Of a stretch of 64,000 nucleotides of DNA, positions 1-7,853 are shown one piece after another. Within the stretch, counting starts at the first letter, position 1. Each line of letters begins with the position of its first letter. The DNA comes from Streptomyces sp. DH-12 (GTDB lineage Bacteria; Actinomycetota; Actinomycetes; Streptomycetales; Streptomycetaceae): NCBI RefSeq assembly GCF_002899455.1, contig NZ_PPFB01000001.1, positions 6,766,501-6,830,500 on the forward strand, written 5' to 3'. The notes beneath the pieces were generated by a model. It was not told the DNA's origin, ran no database searches, and saw only the letters and a program-made list of their open reading frames with translations. A program made the translations under genes and the position numbers.

Positions 1-666
1 GCGGAGCAGATCGCGCACTACACGGCTCACGGCCTCGCCTTCGAGTGGAAGCTGTACGCCCACGACACCCCGGCGGACCTCGGCCGGCGACTCACCGCGG
101 CCGGGTTCACCCGGGAGCCCGACGAGACGCTCATGGCGGCGGAGACCGGCGGGCTGTCCCTGAACGTGGACGTGCCCGACGGCATCCGGGTCGTACCGGT
201 CACCGACCGGACCGGTGTCGACCGGGTGGCCGAGGTGCACGAACGGGCCTTCGGCGACGACGCGTCCCGCCTGCGCCGCCGGCTCCTCGACGCGCTGACC
301 GCCACCCCGGACGAGGTCGTCGCCGTCCTCGCCCTGGCCGGCGAGGAACCGGTGAGCGCGGCCCGCCTGGAACTGACCCCCGGCACGACGTTCGCCGGGC
401 TGTGGGGCGGCGGCACCGTACCGGAGTGGCGGGGCCGCGGCGTCTACCGCGCCCTGGTCGCCCACCGCGCCCGCGTCGCCGCCGCCCGCGGCCGCCGCCA
501 CCTCCACGTCGACGCCTCGTCGCAGAGCCGCCCCATCCTGCGGCGCCTGGGCTTCACGGCCCTGACGGTCACGACGCCGTACGTGTACGAGCCCGCCCCC
601 GGGCCGGGGCACGGGCGGGGAGGACACGGCCCGGGTCCGGCTCCGCACCGGCGTGACCGCCGGTAG
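1..666 (+). CDS. GNAT-family acetyltransferase, 5' end outside window
   Basis: Reading frame 1 is open from the first base to a TAG at 664-666, so the gene is cut by the window edge and its start cannot be given; an internal ATG at 133 is not the start because the frame continues upstream with protein-like sequence. The C-terminal half has the acetyl-CoA binding signature of GNAT enzymes (GTVPEWRGRGVYRALV, the Q/RxxGxG/A loop) followed by a RLGF motif near the end of the domain. The last ~25 residues are a Gly/Pro/His/Arg-rich tail. The family transfers an acetyl group from acetyl-CoA to an amine; the substrate cannot be read from sequence. Confidence 0.8.
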   Translation, partial: AEQIAHYTAHGLAFEWKLYAHDTPADLGRRLTAAGFTREPDETLMAAETGGLSLNVDVPDGIRVVPVTDRTGVDRVAEVHERAFGDDASRLRRRLLDALTATPDEVVAVLALAGEEPVSAARLELTPGTTFAGLWGGGTVPEWRGRGVYRALVAHRARVAAARGRRHLHVDASSQSRPILRRLGFTALTVTTPYVYEPAPGPGHGRGGHGPGPAPHRRDRR

Positions 667-861
667 GGGCCGCTCGACGCGGGGCCGGATCGAGGGGCCG
701 TGACGGCCGGCTCCGGGCCGACAGGAGTGGGACCGCGCGGATGCCGGCGGAACCGGCCGCACGGCCGTGCATCGCCGCACATGCGGGAGCGGTGGCCGTC
801 CCGCCGGGCGTGCAGACCACGGCCCGCGGGACGGCCACCGCTCGCACGGAGGCGCCGCGCC

Positions 862-1125
862 TCAGCGGCCGGCCTTCGTGCGGTCCAGGGCGGCCACGCC
901 CACCGCCGCGAGGCCGATCTGGATCAGCCACTCCACCCAGTCCACCCCCTTGGTGTCCGCCACCCCGAACGCCGCCGCGAGGGCCGAGCCGATGAGGGCG
1001 GCGACGATGCCGACGAGGATCGTCCACAGCACCCCGATGCGCTGGCGGCCCGGGACGACCAGTCGGCCCAGGACGCCGATGACGATGCCGATGACGAGGG
1101 CACTGATGATGCCGTCGATCTCCAT
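862..1125 (-). CDS. GlsB/YeaQ/YmgE-type small membrane stress protein (transglycosylase-associated family)
   Basis: 87 residues. The start is the ATG at 1123-1125, preceded by the ribosome site AAAGGGGAG; the longer frame upstream to 1212 is Arg-rich and not protein-like. Three hydrophobic segments with Gly-rich motifs (IGIVIGVLGRLVVPG, ILVGIVAALIGSALAA, WLIQIGLAAVGVAAL) match the Transgly_assoc family. These are small inner-membrane proteins associated with general stress responses; biochemical function is not established. It lies next to another small membrane protein on the same strand, 153 bp away. Confidence 0.85.
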   Translation of the reverse strand: MEIDGIISALVIGIVIGVLGRLVVPGRQRIGVLWTILVGIVAALIGSALAAAFGVADTKGVDWVEWLIQIGLAAVGVAALDRTKAGR

Positions 1126-1278
1126 GTCTCCCCTTTCCGTGTCCTCCGCTGAGGTGCGTCTGCCCGCTGCCCGCGGCGGCAGTCGTCGAAGGCGCCGGGC
1201 GACGCGGCACACGCGCGGAGAAGGGGCCGGTCCGCGGGGCGCGCGGACCGGCCGGGGGTGAGGGAGTCCTCGTGGGCT

Positions 1279-1728
1279 CTACGACCGCGACGACTTGGAA
1301 GCGGCCCTGGCCGCGGTGGCGGCGCAGGCGGTGCCCAGGATCACGGTGAGGGCGCCGATGATGAGGTTGTTCCAGATCACTCCGGCGTCGGGGTCGGTGC
1401 CCACCACCCATGGCGAGATGATCATCCAGATGCCCAGCGCGCACATGGCTCCGCTGAGGCCGTACATGCGCGAGGGGGCCGCCGTGAAGCCGAGGGCGAG
1501 CAGGCCGATCGCGATGCCGACGATCAGGTTGTGCGCCACGAGCGACGGCTGGCTCGTCGTGTAGTGGAGGACCCACGGGGACACCGCGCAGTAGAGGCCG
1601 AGCAGGAACACCGGCCCGTCCACGAAGGCCACGTCACGGCTGCCGAGGACACGCTCGTACCGTGCGCGCATCTCGGGTGCGTCCGGATGACTGGAGAGAT
1701 CACCGCGCTGGTGTGAGACGTTGGCCAT
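1279..1728 (-). CDS. SPW-repeat membrane protein
   Basis: 149 residues with a soluble ~35-residue N-terminus and four hydrophobic segments. The name-giving motif occurs twice, each inside a membrane segment: SPWVLHY near residue 51 and SPWVVG near residue 107, with the N-terminal motif FLLGLYCAV before the first. Start ATG at 1726-1728 has a strong ribosome site AAGGAGAGG. Members are small actinobacterial and proteobacterial membrane proteins of unknown function, often near stress genes; here the neighbour 862-1125 is also a small stress-type membrane protein. Confidence 0.85.
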   Translation of the reverse strand: MANVSHQRGDLSSHPDAPEMRARYERVLGSRDVAFVDGPVFLLGLYCAVSPWVLHYTTSQPSLVAHNLIVGIAIGLLALGFTAAPSRMYGLSGAMCALGIWMIISPWVVGTDPDAGVIWNNLIIGALTVILGTACAATAARAASKSSRS

Positions 1729-1818
1729 AGTCCTCTCCTTCGACTAGCAGGCCTGACCGCGTCTGGGTGCGGTATGCGGGAAGCGCCGCGTATATCCCAT
1801 TGTGCGCTTATTTCCCCT

Positions 1819-2046
1819 TTATGTGTAGTCGGACGCCGCTCCCTCGCCGTGCCTGGTCGCCGACGCGGGAGCAGGCGGGAACGCCGCTCCATTCTTCAGG
1901 ACGGTGTGGTCCGCGAGGGTCCGCGCACGCGGACCGGAGCCGGCCTCGCGGGGCAGCGGCGGGATCCCGTGGCCGCCGAGGAGCCGGATGCCCTTGCCGG
2001 GGCGGACCGGGCCGCCGGACGGCGTGCCGGGCCGCTGGATGATCAT
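1819..2046 (-). CDS. Doubtful small ORF, unrecognised (75 aa)
   Basis: Starts at ATG 2044-2046 and ends at TAA 1819-1821. I do not recognise the protein. It is listed because its codons from 2046 down to about 1850 carry almost only G or C in third position, the pattern of real Streptomyces genes, whereas the last codons run into A/T-rich sequence. It is Gly/Pro/Arg-rich with no membrane segment or motif. It may be a small gene, the remnant of a longer one, or chance in GC-rich DNA. Confidence 0.25.
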   Translation of the reverse strand: MIIQRPGTPSGGPVRPGKGIRLLGGHGIPPLPREAGSGPRARTLADHTVLKNGAAFPPAPASATRHGEGAASDYT

Positions 2047-2133
2047 GGCGCCCCGGTCGGCGGCGCGAGGGCGGGCCGCCGCATCCCGCGGCCGCGCGTC
2101 CGAACGGTGCGTGGGCGTGTGCGCGCCAATCTG

Positions 2134-2164
2134 ACTGGTCTGGACCCTTGACTGGTACAGACCA
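2134..2164 (+). promoter_or_regulatory. Tandem DasR-type (dre-like) operators overlapping chitinase promoter
   Basis: Two direct repeats, ACTGGTCTGGACCC (2134-2147) and ACTGGTACAGACCA (2151-2164), 17 bp apart, each resembling the DasR consensus ACTGGTCTAGACCAGT (13/16 and 12/16 matches over the full 16-mers). Paired 12-bp direct repeats of this kind are characteristic of Streptomyces chitinase promoters. A -35-like TTGACT (2148-2153) lies between them and a -10-like TTGAGT (2171-2176) follows after 17 bp. Confidence 0.7.
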
Positions 2165-2303
2165 AAGCGCTTGAGTGTGCTCCACACCCCCCACCACGGC
2201 CGCGCCCACGCCGTGACCGGCCCCGCCGGCGCGTGCGGGCGAGGTCTCGCCCCGGCATGTCCTCGTCCCGGGAGCGGCCGTGTTCCGCGAAGGAGTTGAT
2301 CCC

Positions 2304-3209
2304 TTGTCGAGACGTCGTATCGCCGCCGTGACCGCTGCCCTCGTCCTCGCCGGCAGCGCGCCCCTGCTGCTCCCCGCCGCGACCACGACCGCCTCGGCCG
2401 CCACCGCGGCCGCGTGTTCCAGCTACCCCGCCTGGGTCGCCGGACAGTGGTACGAGGCGGGCGCGATCGTCCGCTACACCGACGGCAAGGCGTACGTGGC
2501 CGAACACGCCAACCCGGGCTACGACCCCACCATCAGCACCTGGTACTGGGAGCCGTACGCCTGTGACAACGGGCCCGGGACGCCCGTCGGGAACTTCGTC
2601 GTGACCGAGGCGCAGTTCAACCGGATGTTCCCGAACCGGAACCCCTTCTACACGTACAGCGGCCTCACCGCCGCGCTCAGCGCCTATCCCGGCTTCGCCA
2701 ACACCGGCAGCGACACGGTGAAGAAGCAGGAGGCCGCCGCGTTCCTCGCCAACGTCAGTCACGAGACCGGCGGCCTGGTGCACGTCGTGGAGCAGAACCA
2801 GGCCAACTACCCGCACTACTGCGACTGGAGCCAGCCGTACGGCTGCCCGGCCGGCCAGGCCGCCTACTACGGGCGTGGGCCCATCCAGCTGAGCTGGAAC
2901 TTCAACTACAAGGCGGCGGGCGACGCGCTGGGCATCGACCTGCTCAACAACCCCTGGCTGGTGCAGAACGACGCGGCCGTCGCCTGGAAGACCGCCCTCT
3001 GGTACTGGAACACCCAGAGGGGGCCGGGCAGCATGACCCCGCACGCGGCCATGGTCAACGGGGCTGGATTCGGCCAGACGATCCGCAGCATCAACGGCTC
3101 CCTGGAGTGCGACGGGAGGAACCCGGCGCAGGTGCAGAGCCGGGTGACGAAGTACCAGCAGTTCACCGAGATCCTCGGGACGACTCCCGGCGGCAACCTG
3201 TACTGCTGA
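2304..3209 (+). CDS. Secreted family 19 chitinase with N-terminal CBM5/12 chitin-binding module
   Basis: Hydrolyses chitin outside the cell. I choose the TTG at 2304 because GAAGGAG lies 8 bases upstream and the protein then opens with a compact signal peptide (SRRR, hydrophobic core, ASA cleavage near residue 33); an in-frame GTG at 2280, with GGGAG 5 bases upstream, is the alternative. After the signal come a CBM5/12 module with its aromatic pattern (AWVAGQWYEAG, then WYWEPYAC), a short linker, and a GH19 catalytic domain with the catalytic Glu in SHETGG (about residue 154) and the YYGRGPIQLSWNFNY motif. Tandem dre-like sites upstream suggest N-acetylglucosamine-responsive DasR control. A hairpin terminator follows the gene. 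Confidence 0.95.
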   Translation: MSRRRIAAVTAALVLAGSAPLLLPAATTTASAATAAACSSYPAWVAGQWYEAGAIVRYTDGKAYVAEHANPGYDPTISTWYWEPYACDNGPGTPVGNFVVTEAQFNRMFPNRNPFYTYSGLTAALSAYPGFANTGSDTVKKQEAAAFLANVSHETGGLVHVVEQNQANYPHYCDWSQPYGCPAGQAAYYGRGPIQLSWNFNYKAAGDALGIDLLNNPWLVQNDAAVAWKTALWYWNTQRGPGSMTPHAAMVNGAGFGQTIRSINGSLECDGRNPAQVQSRVTKYQQFTEILGTTPGGNLYC

Positions 3210-3241
3210 CGCCGGCGGCCGGGCGTGATGTCATGCACCTG

Positions 3242-3278
3242 ACCGTTCTCCGGGGCGCGGCACGCCCCGGGGAACGGT
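3242..3278 (+). terminator. Hairpin terminator after chitinase
   Basis: Stem of 16 bp with one G-U type mismatch (3242-3257 against 3263-3278) and a 5-base loop, in the 96-bp gap between the chitinase and the next gene. No U-run, as usual in Streptomyces. Confidence 0.6.
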
Positions 3279-3305
3279 CCGCCCCCTCCGGACGAAGGGA
3301 ACCGC

Positions 3306-4685
3306 ATGCGCACCCCCCACGCCCTGCTCGCCACCGCCGTCACGACCGCCGCGCTCGCCGCGGCGGTCGCGGCGCCCGCGCCCGCGGCGGGCGCCGACAC
3401 CGTGCCGCCGCCCGGCACGTACTACGTCCAGAGCGCCGTCACCGGCCTCAACGCCGCCGACGCCTCCGGGACGGTCGAACAGCATCGGCCGCGCGGGAAC
3501 GAGGACCGCCAGCAGTGGTCCCTGCGCCCCGACGGCGCCGGACACCTGCTGGAGAGCACCGACAGCCCCGGCGTCTGTCTCGGACGGGCCGGCGACCGGG
3601 CCCGCACCGTGTCCTGCGGAGCCGCCGAGGCGCGCTGGCGGCTCGCCCCGCTCGGCGCCGACCGGTACGCGCTCGCCGCACCCGGCACCGGCGGGCGGCT
3701 CACCGTCGCCCCGAAACCCGCCGGAGCCACTCACCCCGCGCCGCTGTCGGTCGGGGGCGGTGACGGCGACCTCGCGTCCTGGTACCTCACCCCGGTCGAC
3801 ACGCCCGGCGGCCCCGTGCCGCCGCGGGAGCGGCGCACCCTGGACCAGGTCACGTTCCTCACCGCGCACAACGCCTACGCGAACGGCGTCGACGGTGGTT
3901 TCGCCCCGCCCCTCATCGACCTCTTCCCCAACCAGAACCGTGGCGTCCAACAGCAACTCGCCGACGGCGTACGCGGGTTCATGCTGGACATCCACCAGAC
4001 GCCGGACGGCGCCGTCCTCTGTCACAACAGCTGCACCCTGGTGCGCAGACCCGTCGCCCTGTGGGTGGACCTCCAGCGGATCACCGACTTCCTGCGCGCC
4101 CACCCCGAGGAGTTCGTCACCGTCTTCCTCGAGGACTACGTCGAGCCGGGCGTCCTGCGCGCCGAACTGGACCGGGTGCGGGGTCTGCCGGACGTGCTCT
4201 ACCGCCCCGACCGCACCGGGGTGCGCGAGCACGGCTGGCCCACGATGGGCGAACTGGCCGCCGCCGGACACCGGTTGCTGATCTTCACCGACCACAGCAA
4301 GGAGGCGGACCGGTCGGCCGGGCTGACGCGGGACAGCTTCGGTGTGATGTACCAGCGGGAGTGGACCGTCGAGAACCACTGGTCCATGGGGCCGGGCGTG
4401 GGCGCCTCCGACTGGTCCTGCCACAGCCGCTGGTACGACGCGGACACCACGATCCCGCTGACCCGCACCGAGCCCGGCTTCCGGCCCCTCTTCGTCATGA
4501 ACCACTTCCGGGACGCCGCCGTCGCCTCCACGGCCGCCACCGACAACGCCAAGCTCGCCGACCGCGCCCGCCGGTTCTGCCAGCCGGCCGCCCGCAAGAA
4601 GCCCACCTACCTCGCCGTCGACCGCTACGACCTGGGGAACCCCGCGGCCGCCGTCGCCGCGCTGAACACCTACGCCTATCCGTGA
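3306..4685 (+). CDS. Secreted PI-PLC-like phosphodiesterase
   Basis: 459 residues with a Sec-type signal peptide (MRTPHALL, Ala-rich core, cleavage near residue 29). Residues ~35-165 resemble a ricin-type/beta-trefoil lectin region (QQWSLRPDG, CLGRAGD, ARWRLAPLG). Residues ~175-459 form a phosphatidylinositol phospholipase C X-like TIM barrel with the first catalytic His in FLTAHNAYAN, then GFMLDIHQT, FLEDYV and LLIFTDHS. The family cleaves phosphodiester bonds of phosphoinositides or glycolipids; the actual substrate is unknown. Start ATG 3306 has AAGGGA upstream. Next to a secreted chitinase but separated by a terminator, so probably independently transcribed. Confidence 0.85.
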   Translation: MRTPHALLATAVTTAALAAAVAAPAPAAGADTVPPPGTYYVQSAVTGLNAADASGTVEQHRPRGNEDRQQWSLRPDGAGHLLESTDSPGVCLGRAGDRARTVSCGAAEARWRLAPLGADRYALAAPGTGGRLTVAPKPAGATHPAPLSVGGGDGDLASWYLTPVDTPGGPVPPRERRTLDQVTFLTAHNAYANGVDGGFAPPLIDLFPNQNRGVQQQLADGVRGFMLDIHQTPDGAVLCHNSCTLVRRPVALWVDLQRITDFLRAHPEEFVTVFLEDYVEPGVLRAELDRVRGLPDVLYRPDRTGVREHGWPTMGELAAAGHRLLIFTDHSKEADRSAGLTRDSFGVMYQREWTVENHWSMGPGVGASDWSCHSRWYDADTTIPLTRTEPGFRPLFVMNHFRDAAVASTAATDNAKLADRARRFCQPAARKKPTYLAVDRYDLGNPAAAVAALNTYAYP

Positions 4686-4734
4686 GGCGTCACGTCGGCC
4701 CGCCCCGGACCGGGCGCCGGGGCGGGACTGGCGC

Positions 4735-4753
4735 ATACGGCAGTTTTACGTAT
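4735..4753. promoter_or_regulatory. Short inverted repeat before VOC gene
   Basis: ATACG (4735-4739) and CGTAT (4749-4753) flank an A/T-rich 9-base centre, in the promoter region of the VOC gene, followed by a -10-like TATAAC (4751-4756). A/T-rich palindromes are rare in this genome, so it may be an operator. Confidence 0.3.
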
Positions 4754-4786
4754 AACCTCTTCGGTCAACCCCTGCGAGAGGTGACG

Positions 4787-5179
4787 ATGAGACGCATCGC
4801 CCTGGTCACCCTCGTCGTCCACGACTACGACGAGGCGATCCGCTTCTACACCGAGGCCCTCGGCTTCCGGCTCGTCGAGGACGCGCCCCGGCCGGACGGC
4901 GGCCGCTGGGTCGTCGTCGAGCCCGGCGCCGGGCACACCGGCGCCGCGCTGCTGCTGGCCCGCGCCGCGGGGGAGGAGCAGCGGGCCCGGGTGGGCGACC
5001 AGACCGGCGGACGCGTGGGCTTCTTCCTGCACACCGACGACTTCGCCCGCGACCACGCCCGCATGACCGCCGCCGGGGTGACCTTCCTGGAGGAGCCGCG
5101 CCACGAGCCGTACGGCTCGGTCGCCGTCTTCCAGGACCTGTACGGCAACCGCTGGGACCTGCTCCGGCCCGCCGTCTGA
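4787..5179 (+). CDS. VOC (glyoxalase/bleomycin resistance) family protein
   Basis: 130 residues, one complete VOC module: VTLVVHDYDEAIRFYTEALGF at the start, the central FFLHTDDFARDHARM segment, and the C-terminal FQDLYGNRWDLL motif carrying a typical metal-ligand region. Start ATG 4787 is chosen because GAGAGG sits just upstream and the protein begins directly with the first beta strand; the frame continues far upstream only as a shadow of the PI-PLC gene. Members include dioxygenases, glyoxalases and drug-binding proteins; substrate unknown. An A/T-rich inverted repeat upstream hints at regulation. Confidence 0.85.
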   Translation: MRRIALVTLVVHDYDEAIRFYTEALGFRLVEDAPRPDGGRWVVVEPGAGHTGAALLLARAAGEEQRARVGDQTGGRVGFFLHTDDFARDHARMTAAGVTFLEEPRHEPYGSVAVFQDLYGNRWDLLRPAV

Positions 5180-5216
5180 TCCACCACGCCGAACCACACG
5201 CGAGGAACCGCCAGCC

Positions 5217-6314
5217 ATGTCATCTACGCGCATAGACGCCGACACGATCCGCCGCCTCCCCAAGGCGGTCCTGCACGACCACCTCGACGGCGGCCTGCGC
5301 CCGGCCACGGTCGTGGAGCTGGCCGAGACCGTCGGCCACCCGCTGCCCACCACCGACCCGGACGAGCTCGCCGCCTGGTACGTGGAGGCCGCGAACTCCG
5401 GCGACCTGGTCCGCTACATCGCCACCTTCGAGCACACCCTGGCCGTGATGCAGACCCGCGAGGGCCTGCTGCGCACCGCCGAGGAGTACGTCCTCGACCT
5501 CGCCGCCGACGGGGTCGTCTACGGCGAGGTGCGCTACGCCCCCGAGCTGAACACCCGGGGCGGGCTGACCATGCGCGAGGTCGTGGAGACCGTCCAGGAG
5601 GGTCTGGCCGCCGGCATGGCCAAGGCGGCCGCCGCCGGCACGCCCGTCCGGGTCGGCACGCTGCTGTGCGGCATGCGGATGTTCGACCGGGTCCGCGAGG
5701 CCGCCGACCTGGCCGTCGCCTTCCGGGACGCCGGGGTCGTCGGCTTCGACATCGCCGGCGCCGAGGACGGCTTCCCGCCCGCCGACCACCTCGCCGCCTT
5801 CGAGCACCTGCGCCGCGAGAGCGTGCCGTTCACCATCCACGCCGGCGAGGCCCACGGACTGCCCAGCATCCACCAGGCCCTCCAGGTGTGCGGCGCCCAG
5901 CGCATCGGGCACGGCGTGCGCCTCACCGAGGACATCCCGGACCTCGGGGGCGGCAAGCTCGGCCGGCTCGCCTCCTGGGTCCGCGACCGCCGCATCGCCC
6001 TGGAGATGTGCCCCACCTCCAACCTCCAGACCGGCGCCGCGACCTCGATCGCCGAGCACCCGATCACCCCGCTGAAGGACCTCGGCTTCCGCGTCACCGT
6101 CAACACCGACAACCGCCTGGTCTCCGGCACCACCATGACCCGGGAGATGACCCTGCTGGTCGAGCAGGCCGGCTGGACGGCCGAGGACCTGCGCACGGTC
6201 ACCCTGAACGCGGTCAAGAGCGCGTTCCTGCCGTACGACGAGCGCGTCGCGCTGATCCGGGACGTCGTCCTGCCGGGTTACGAAGCGGCGCTCTGCAGCA
6301 GCCCGCGGGCGTAG
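5217..6314 (+). CDS. add: Adenosine deaminase
   Basis: 365 residues, full length. Deaminates adenosine or deoxyadenosine to inosine in purine salvage, in the cytoplasm. The metal-binding HDHLDGGLRP motif is at residues 20-29, followed by TIHAGEA (metal His and catalytic Glu), RIGHGVRL, and the C-terminal NTDNRLVSGTTMTRE segment with metal-binding Asp. All catalytic residues of the family are present. Start ATG 5217 follows a weak GAGGAA site. The 3' end overlaps the convergent DUF664 gene by 37 bp. Confidence 0.95.
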   Translation: MSSTRIDADTIRRLPKAVLHDHLDGGLRPATVVELAETVGHPLPTTDPDELAAWYVEAANSGDLVRYIATFEHTLAVMQTREGLLRTAEEYVLDLAADGVVYGEVRYAPELNTRGGLTMREVVETVQEGLAAGMAKAAAAGTPVRVGTLLCGMRMFDRVREAADLAVAFRDAGVVGFDIAGAEDGFPPADHLAAFEHLRRESVPFTIHAGEAHGLPSIHQALQVCGAQRIGHGVRLTEDIPDLGGGKLGRLASWVRDRRIALEMCPTSNLQTGAATSIAEHPITPLKDLGFRVTVNTDNRLVSGTTMTREMTLLVEQAGWTAEDLRTVTLNAVKSAFLPYDERVALIRDVVLPGYEAALCSSPRA

Positions 6315-6811
6315 GCGGCCTGTCCGACGTGCTGGAGGTCGTCGGACAGGACGCTGACCAGCCGCACGCCCAGGGTGACCGGCGGGTCCCAGTTCTCGTC
6401 GACGACGCGTCGCAGGTCCTTGGCGGTGAGCGTCCGCAGGGCGCCCAGGGTCTGCTCGTGCACGGCGTCGTGATAGCCGGTCAGCAGGTCGGCCGACTCG
6501 ACGCGGACCTCGGCGACCTGCGCCGGGGTGTGCCCGAACCCGGTCGCGCCGCGCGGCAGGCCGAGCCCGAACCGCTCCTCCCAGCCGTCGGCCGGCCACA
6601 CCTGCTCCAGCCCGAAGGCGTCCGCCACGTGGTCGTCCTGGATCCGGGTGAGGTGCCACACCAGCCACGCGATGCTGTTGGCGTCCGGCGCGGGCCGGGC
6701 GGCGAGCTCGTCGGGGCCGAGGCCCTCGACGGCGGCGTGCACCTCTTCCCGGACGCGGCCGAAGCCGTCGATGAGGATGTCCTTGGCATGCATGGCTCCA
6801 GACTCGCTCAC
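6278..6811 (-). CDS. DUF664/DinB-superfamily protein (mycothiol-transferase-like)
   Basis: 177 residues, all-helical DinB-like fold: FGRVREEVHAAVEGL, then SIAWLVWHLTRIQDDHVAD with the metal-ligand His pattern, and the C-terminal SVLSDDLQHVGQAAYARG with the second H-x3-region. This actinobacterial group is linked to mycothiol-dependent thiol transfer, but the substrate is unknown. The GTG start (6809-6811) overlaps the LysR stop by 4 bp (GTGA), so the two are probably translationally coupled; an ATG six codons later is possible. The 3' end overlaps add by 37 bp tail-to-tail. Confidence 0.8.
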   Translation of the reverse strand: MSESGAMHAKDILIDGFGRVREEVHAAVEGLGPDELAARPAPDANSIAWLVWHLTRIQDDHVADAFGLEQVWPADGWEERFGLGLPRGATGFGHTPAQVAEVRVESADLLTGYHDAVHEQTLGALRTLTAKDLRRVVDENWDPPVTLGVRLVSVLSDDLQHVGQAAYARGLLQSAAS

Positions 6812-7704
6812 CTTCCGGCGTCACGCGTCCCGGTGTCCAGCAGCTCCATCAGCGCCCGCGCCGCCGGGCTGGTCGCGCGCGGCGACGGCACCAGCGCCAC
6901 CGTCTCGTACGCCGCCTCGCCGGTGTCCTTGAGCGGCAGCGCGGTGAGCGACGGGCGCTTGTGCCGGAAGTGCCGCGGCACCACCGCCACGCCCAGGTTC
7001 TCGTCGACCAGGTCGAGCAGGCTGTGCACGTCGTTCACCTCCAGCGCCACCGTGCGCCGCACGTCCGCGACCGCGAAGGCCGCATCGGTGGCGCGGCGCG
7101 GGCCCCAGTCGGGGTGGAAGTCGACGAACACCTCGCCGGCCAGCTCCTGCGGGGTGACCGGCGCCCCGGCGCGGGCGAGCCGGTGACCGGGGTGGCACAG
7201 CACGGTCATCGGCTCGCCGGTCAGCGGCACGGCGCGCAGCTGGTCCGGGTCCGCGTCGGTGCGGTAGGCGAAGGCGAGGTCCAGCCGCCCGGCCGCGACC
7301 TCCTCGGCGAGCGCGGCCGAGCCCCACTGCCGCAGCCGTATCTCCACGTCCGGGTGGCGCCGTCGGAACGCGGCGAGCAGCCCGGCCACGTTCACCCCGG
7401 CGATGCACTGCTCCGTCCCCACCGCGAGGGTGCCGCGCAGCACGCCCTGCACCGCGGCCACCGCCTCGTGCGCGGCCCGCACCTGTGCCAGGATGCGTTC
7501 GGCCTCCGCGAGCAGCGCCCGCCCCGCCTCGGTGAGCGTCACCCTGCGGGTGGTCCGCACGAACAGCGGTGTCTGCAGCTCGCGCTCCAGCGCCCGGACG
7601 GACGCCGACAGGCCCGACTGGGAGACCATCAGCCGTTCCGCCGCACGGGTGAAGTGCCGGTCCTCGGCGACGGCCACGAAATGCTGGAGATGGCGCAGTT
7701 CCAT
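6808..7704 (-). CDS. LysR-family transcriptional regulator
   Basis: 298 residues from ATG 7702-7704 (MELRHLQHF, the canonical LysR start); seven in-frame residues upstream are not needed. N-terminal winged helix with the recognition helix in RAAERLMVSQSGLSASVRALE, then a periplasmic-binding-protein-like effector domain from about residue 90 (RGTLAVGTEQCIAGVN). Head-to-head with the aldo/keto reductase at 7854 and followed with 4-bp overlap by the DUF664 gene, so it probably controls one or both. Confidence 0.9.
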   Translation of the reverse strand: MELRHLQHFVAVAEDRHFTRAAERLMVSQSGLSASVRALERELQTPLFVRTTRRVTLTEAGRALLAEAERILAQVRAAHEAVAAVQGVLRGTLAVGTEQCIAGVNVAGLLAAFRRRHPDVEIRLRQWGSAALAEEVAAGRLDLAFAYRTDADPDQLRAVPLTGEPMTVLCHPGHRLARAGAPVTPQELAGEVFVDFHPDWGPRRATDAAFAVADVRRTVALEVNDVHSLLDLVDENLGVAVVPRHFRHKRPSLTALPLKDTGEAAYETVALVPSPRATSPAARALMELLDTGTRDAGR

Positions 7705-7725
7705 GATTGAGAAGCGTAGCCGCAC

Positions 7726-7739
7726 AATTCCATCGGATT
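7726..7739. promoter_or_regulatory. Possible LysR operator in divergent promoter region
   Basis: Imperfect A/T-rich palindrome AATTCC-ATC-GGATT in the 149-bp gap between the LysR gene and the aldo/keto reductase, about 20 bp upstream of the LysR start. Position fits an autoregulatory LysR site; only inferred. Confidence 0.3.
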
Positions 7740-7853
7740 CTTCTGTTGGACCGCTCCCCGCAGGTCACGACAGAGTGGACGGGCGGTTCGACGAACCGCC
7801 GAGACGAACGCAAGACGAACGCCAAGACGTGGGACAACCCCTCTGGAGTCGCG

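Larger units (their letters stand above)
1729..2303. other. Long intergenic region between SPW gene and chitinase
   Basis: About 575 bases. The part next to the SPW gene is unusually A/T-rich around 1790-1825 and probably holds its promoter. The part next to the chitinase holds the tandem operators listed separately. Between them, on the minus strand, is a short frame (1819-2046) with strong G/C bias at third positions, listed as a doubtful gene. Confidence 0.6.
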
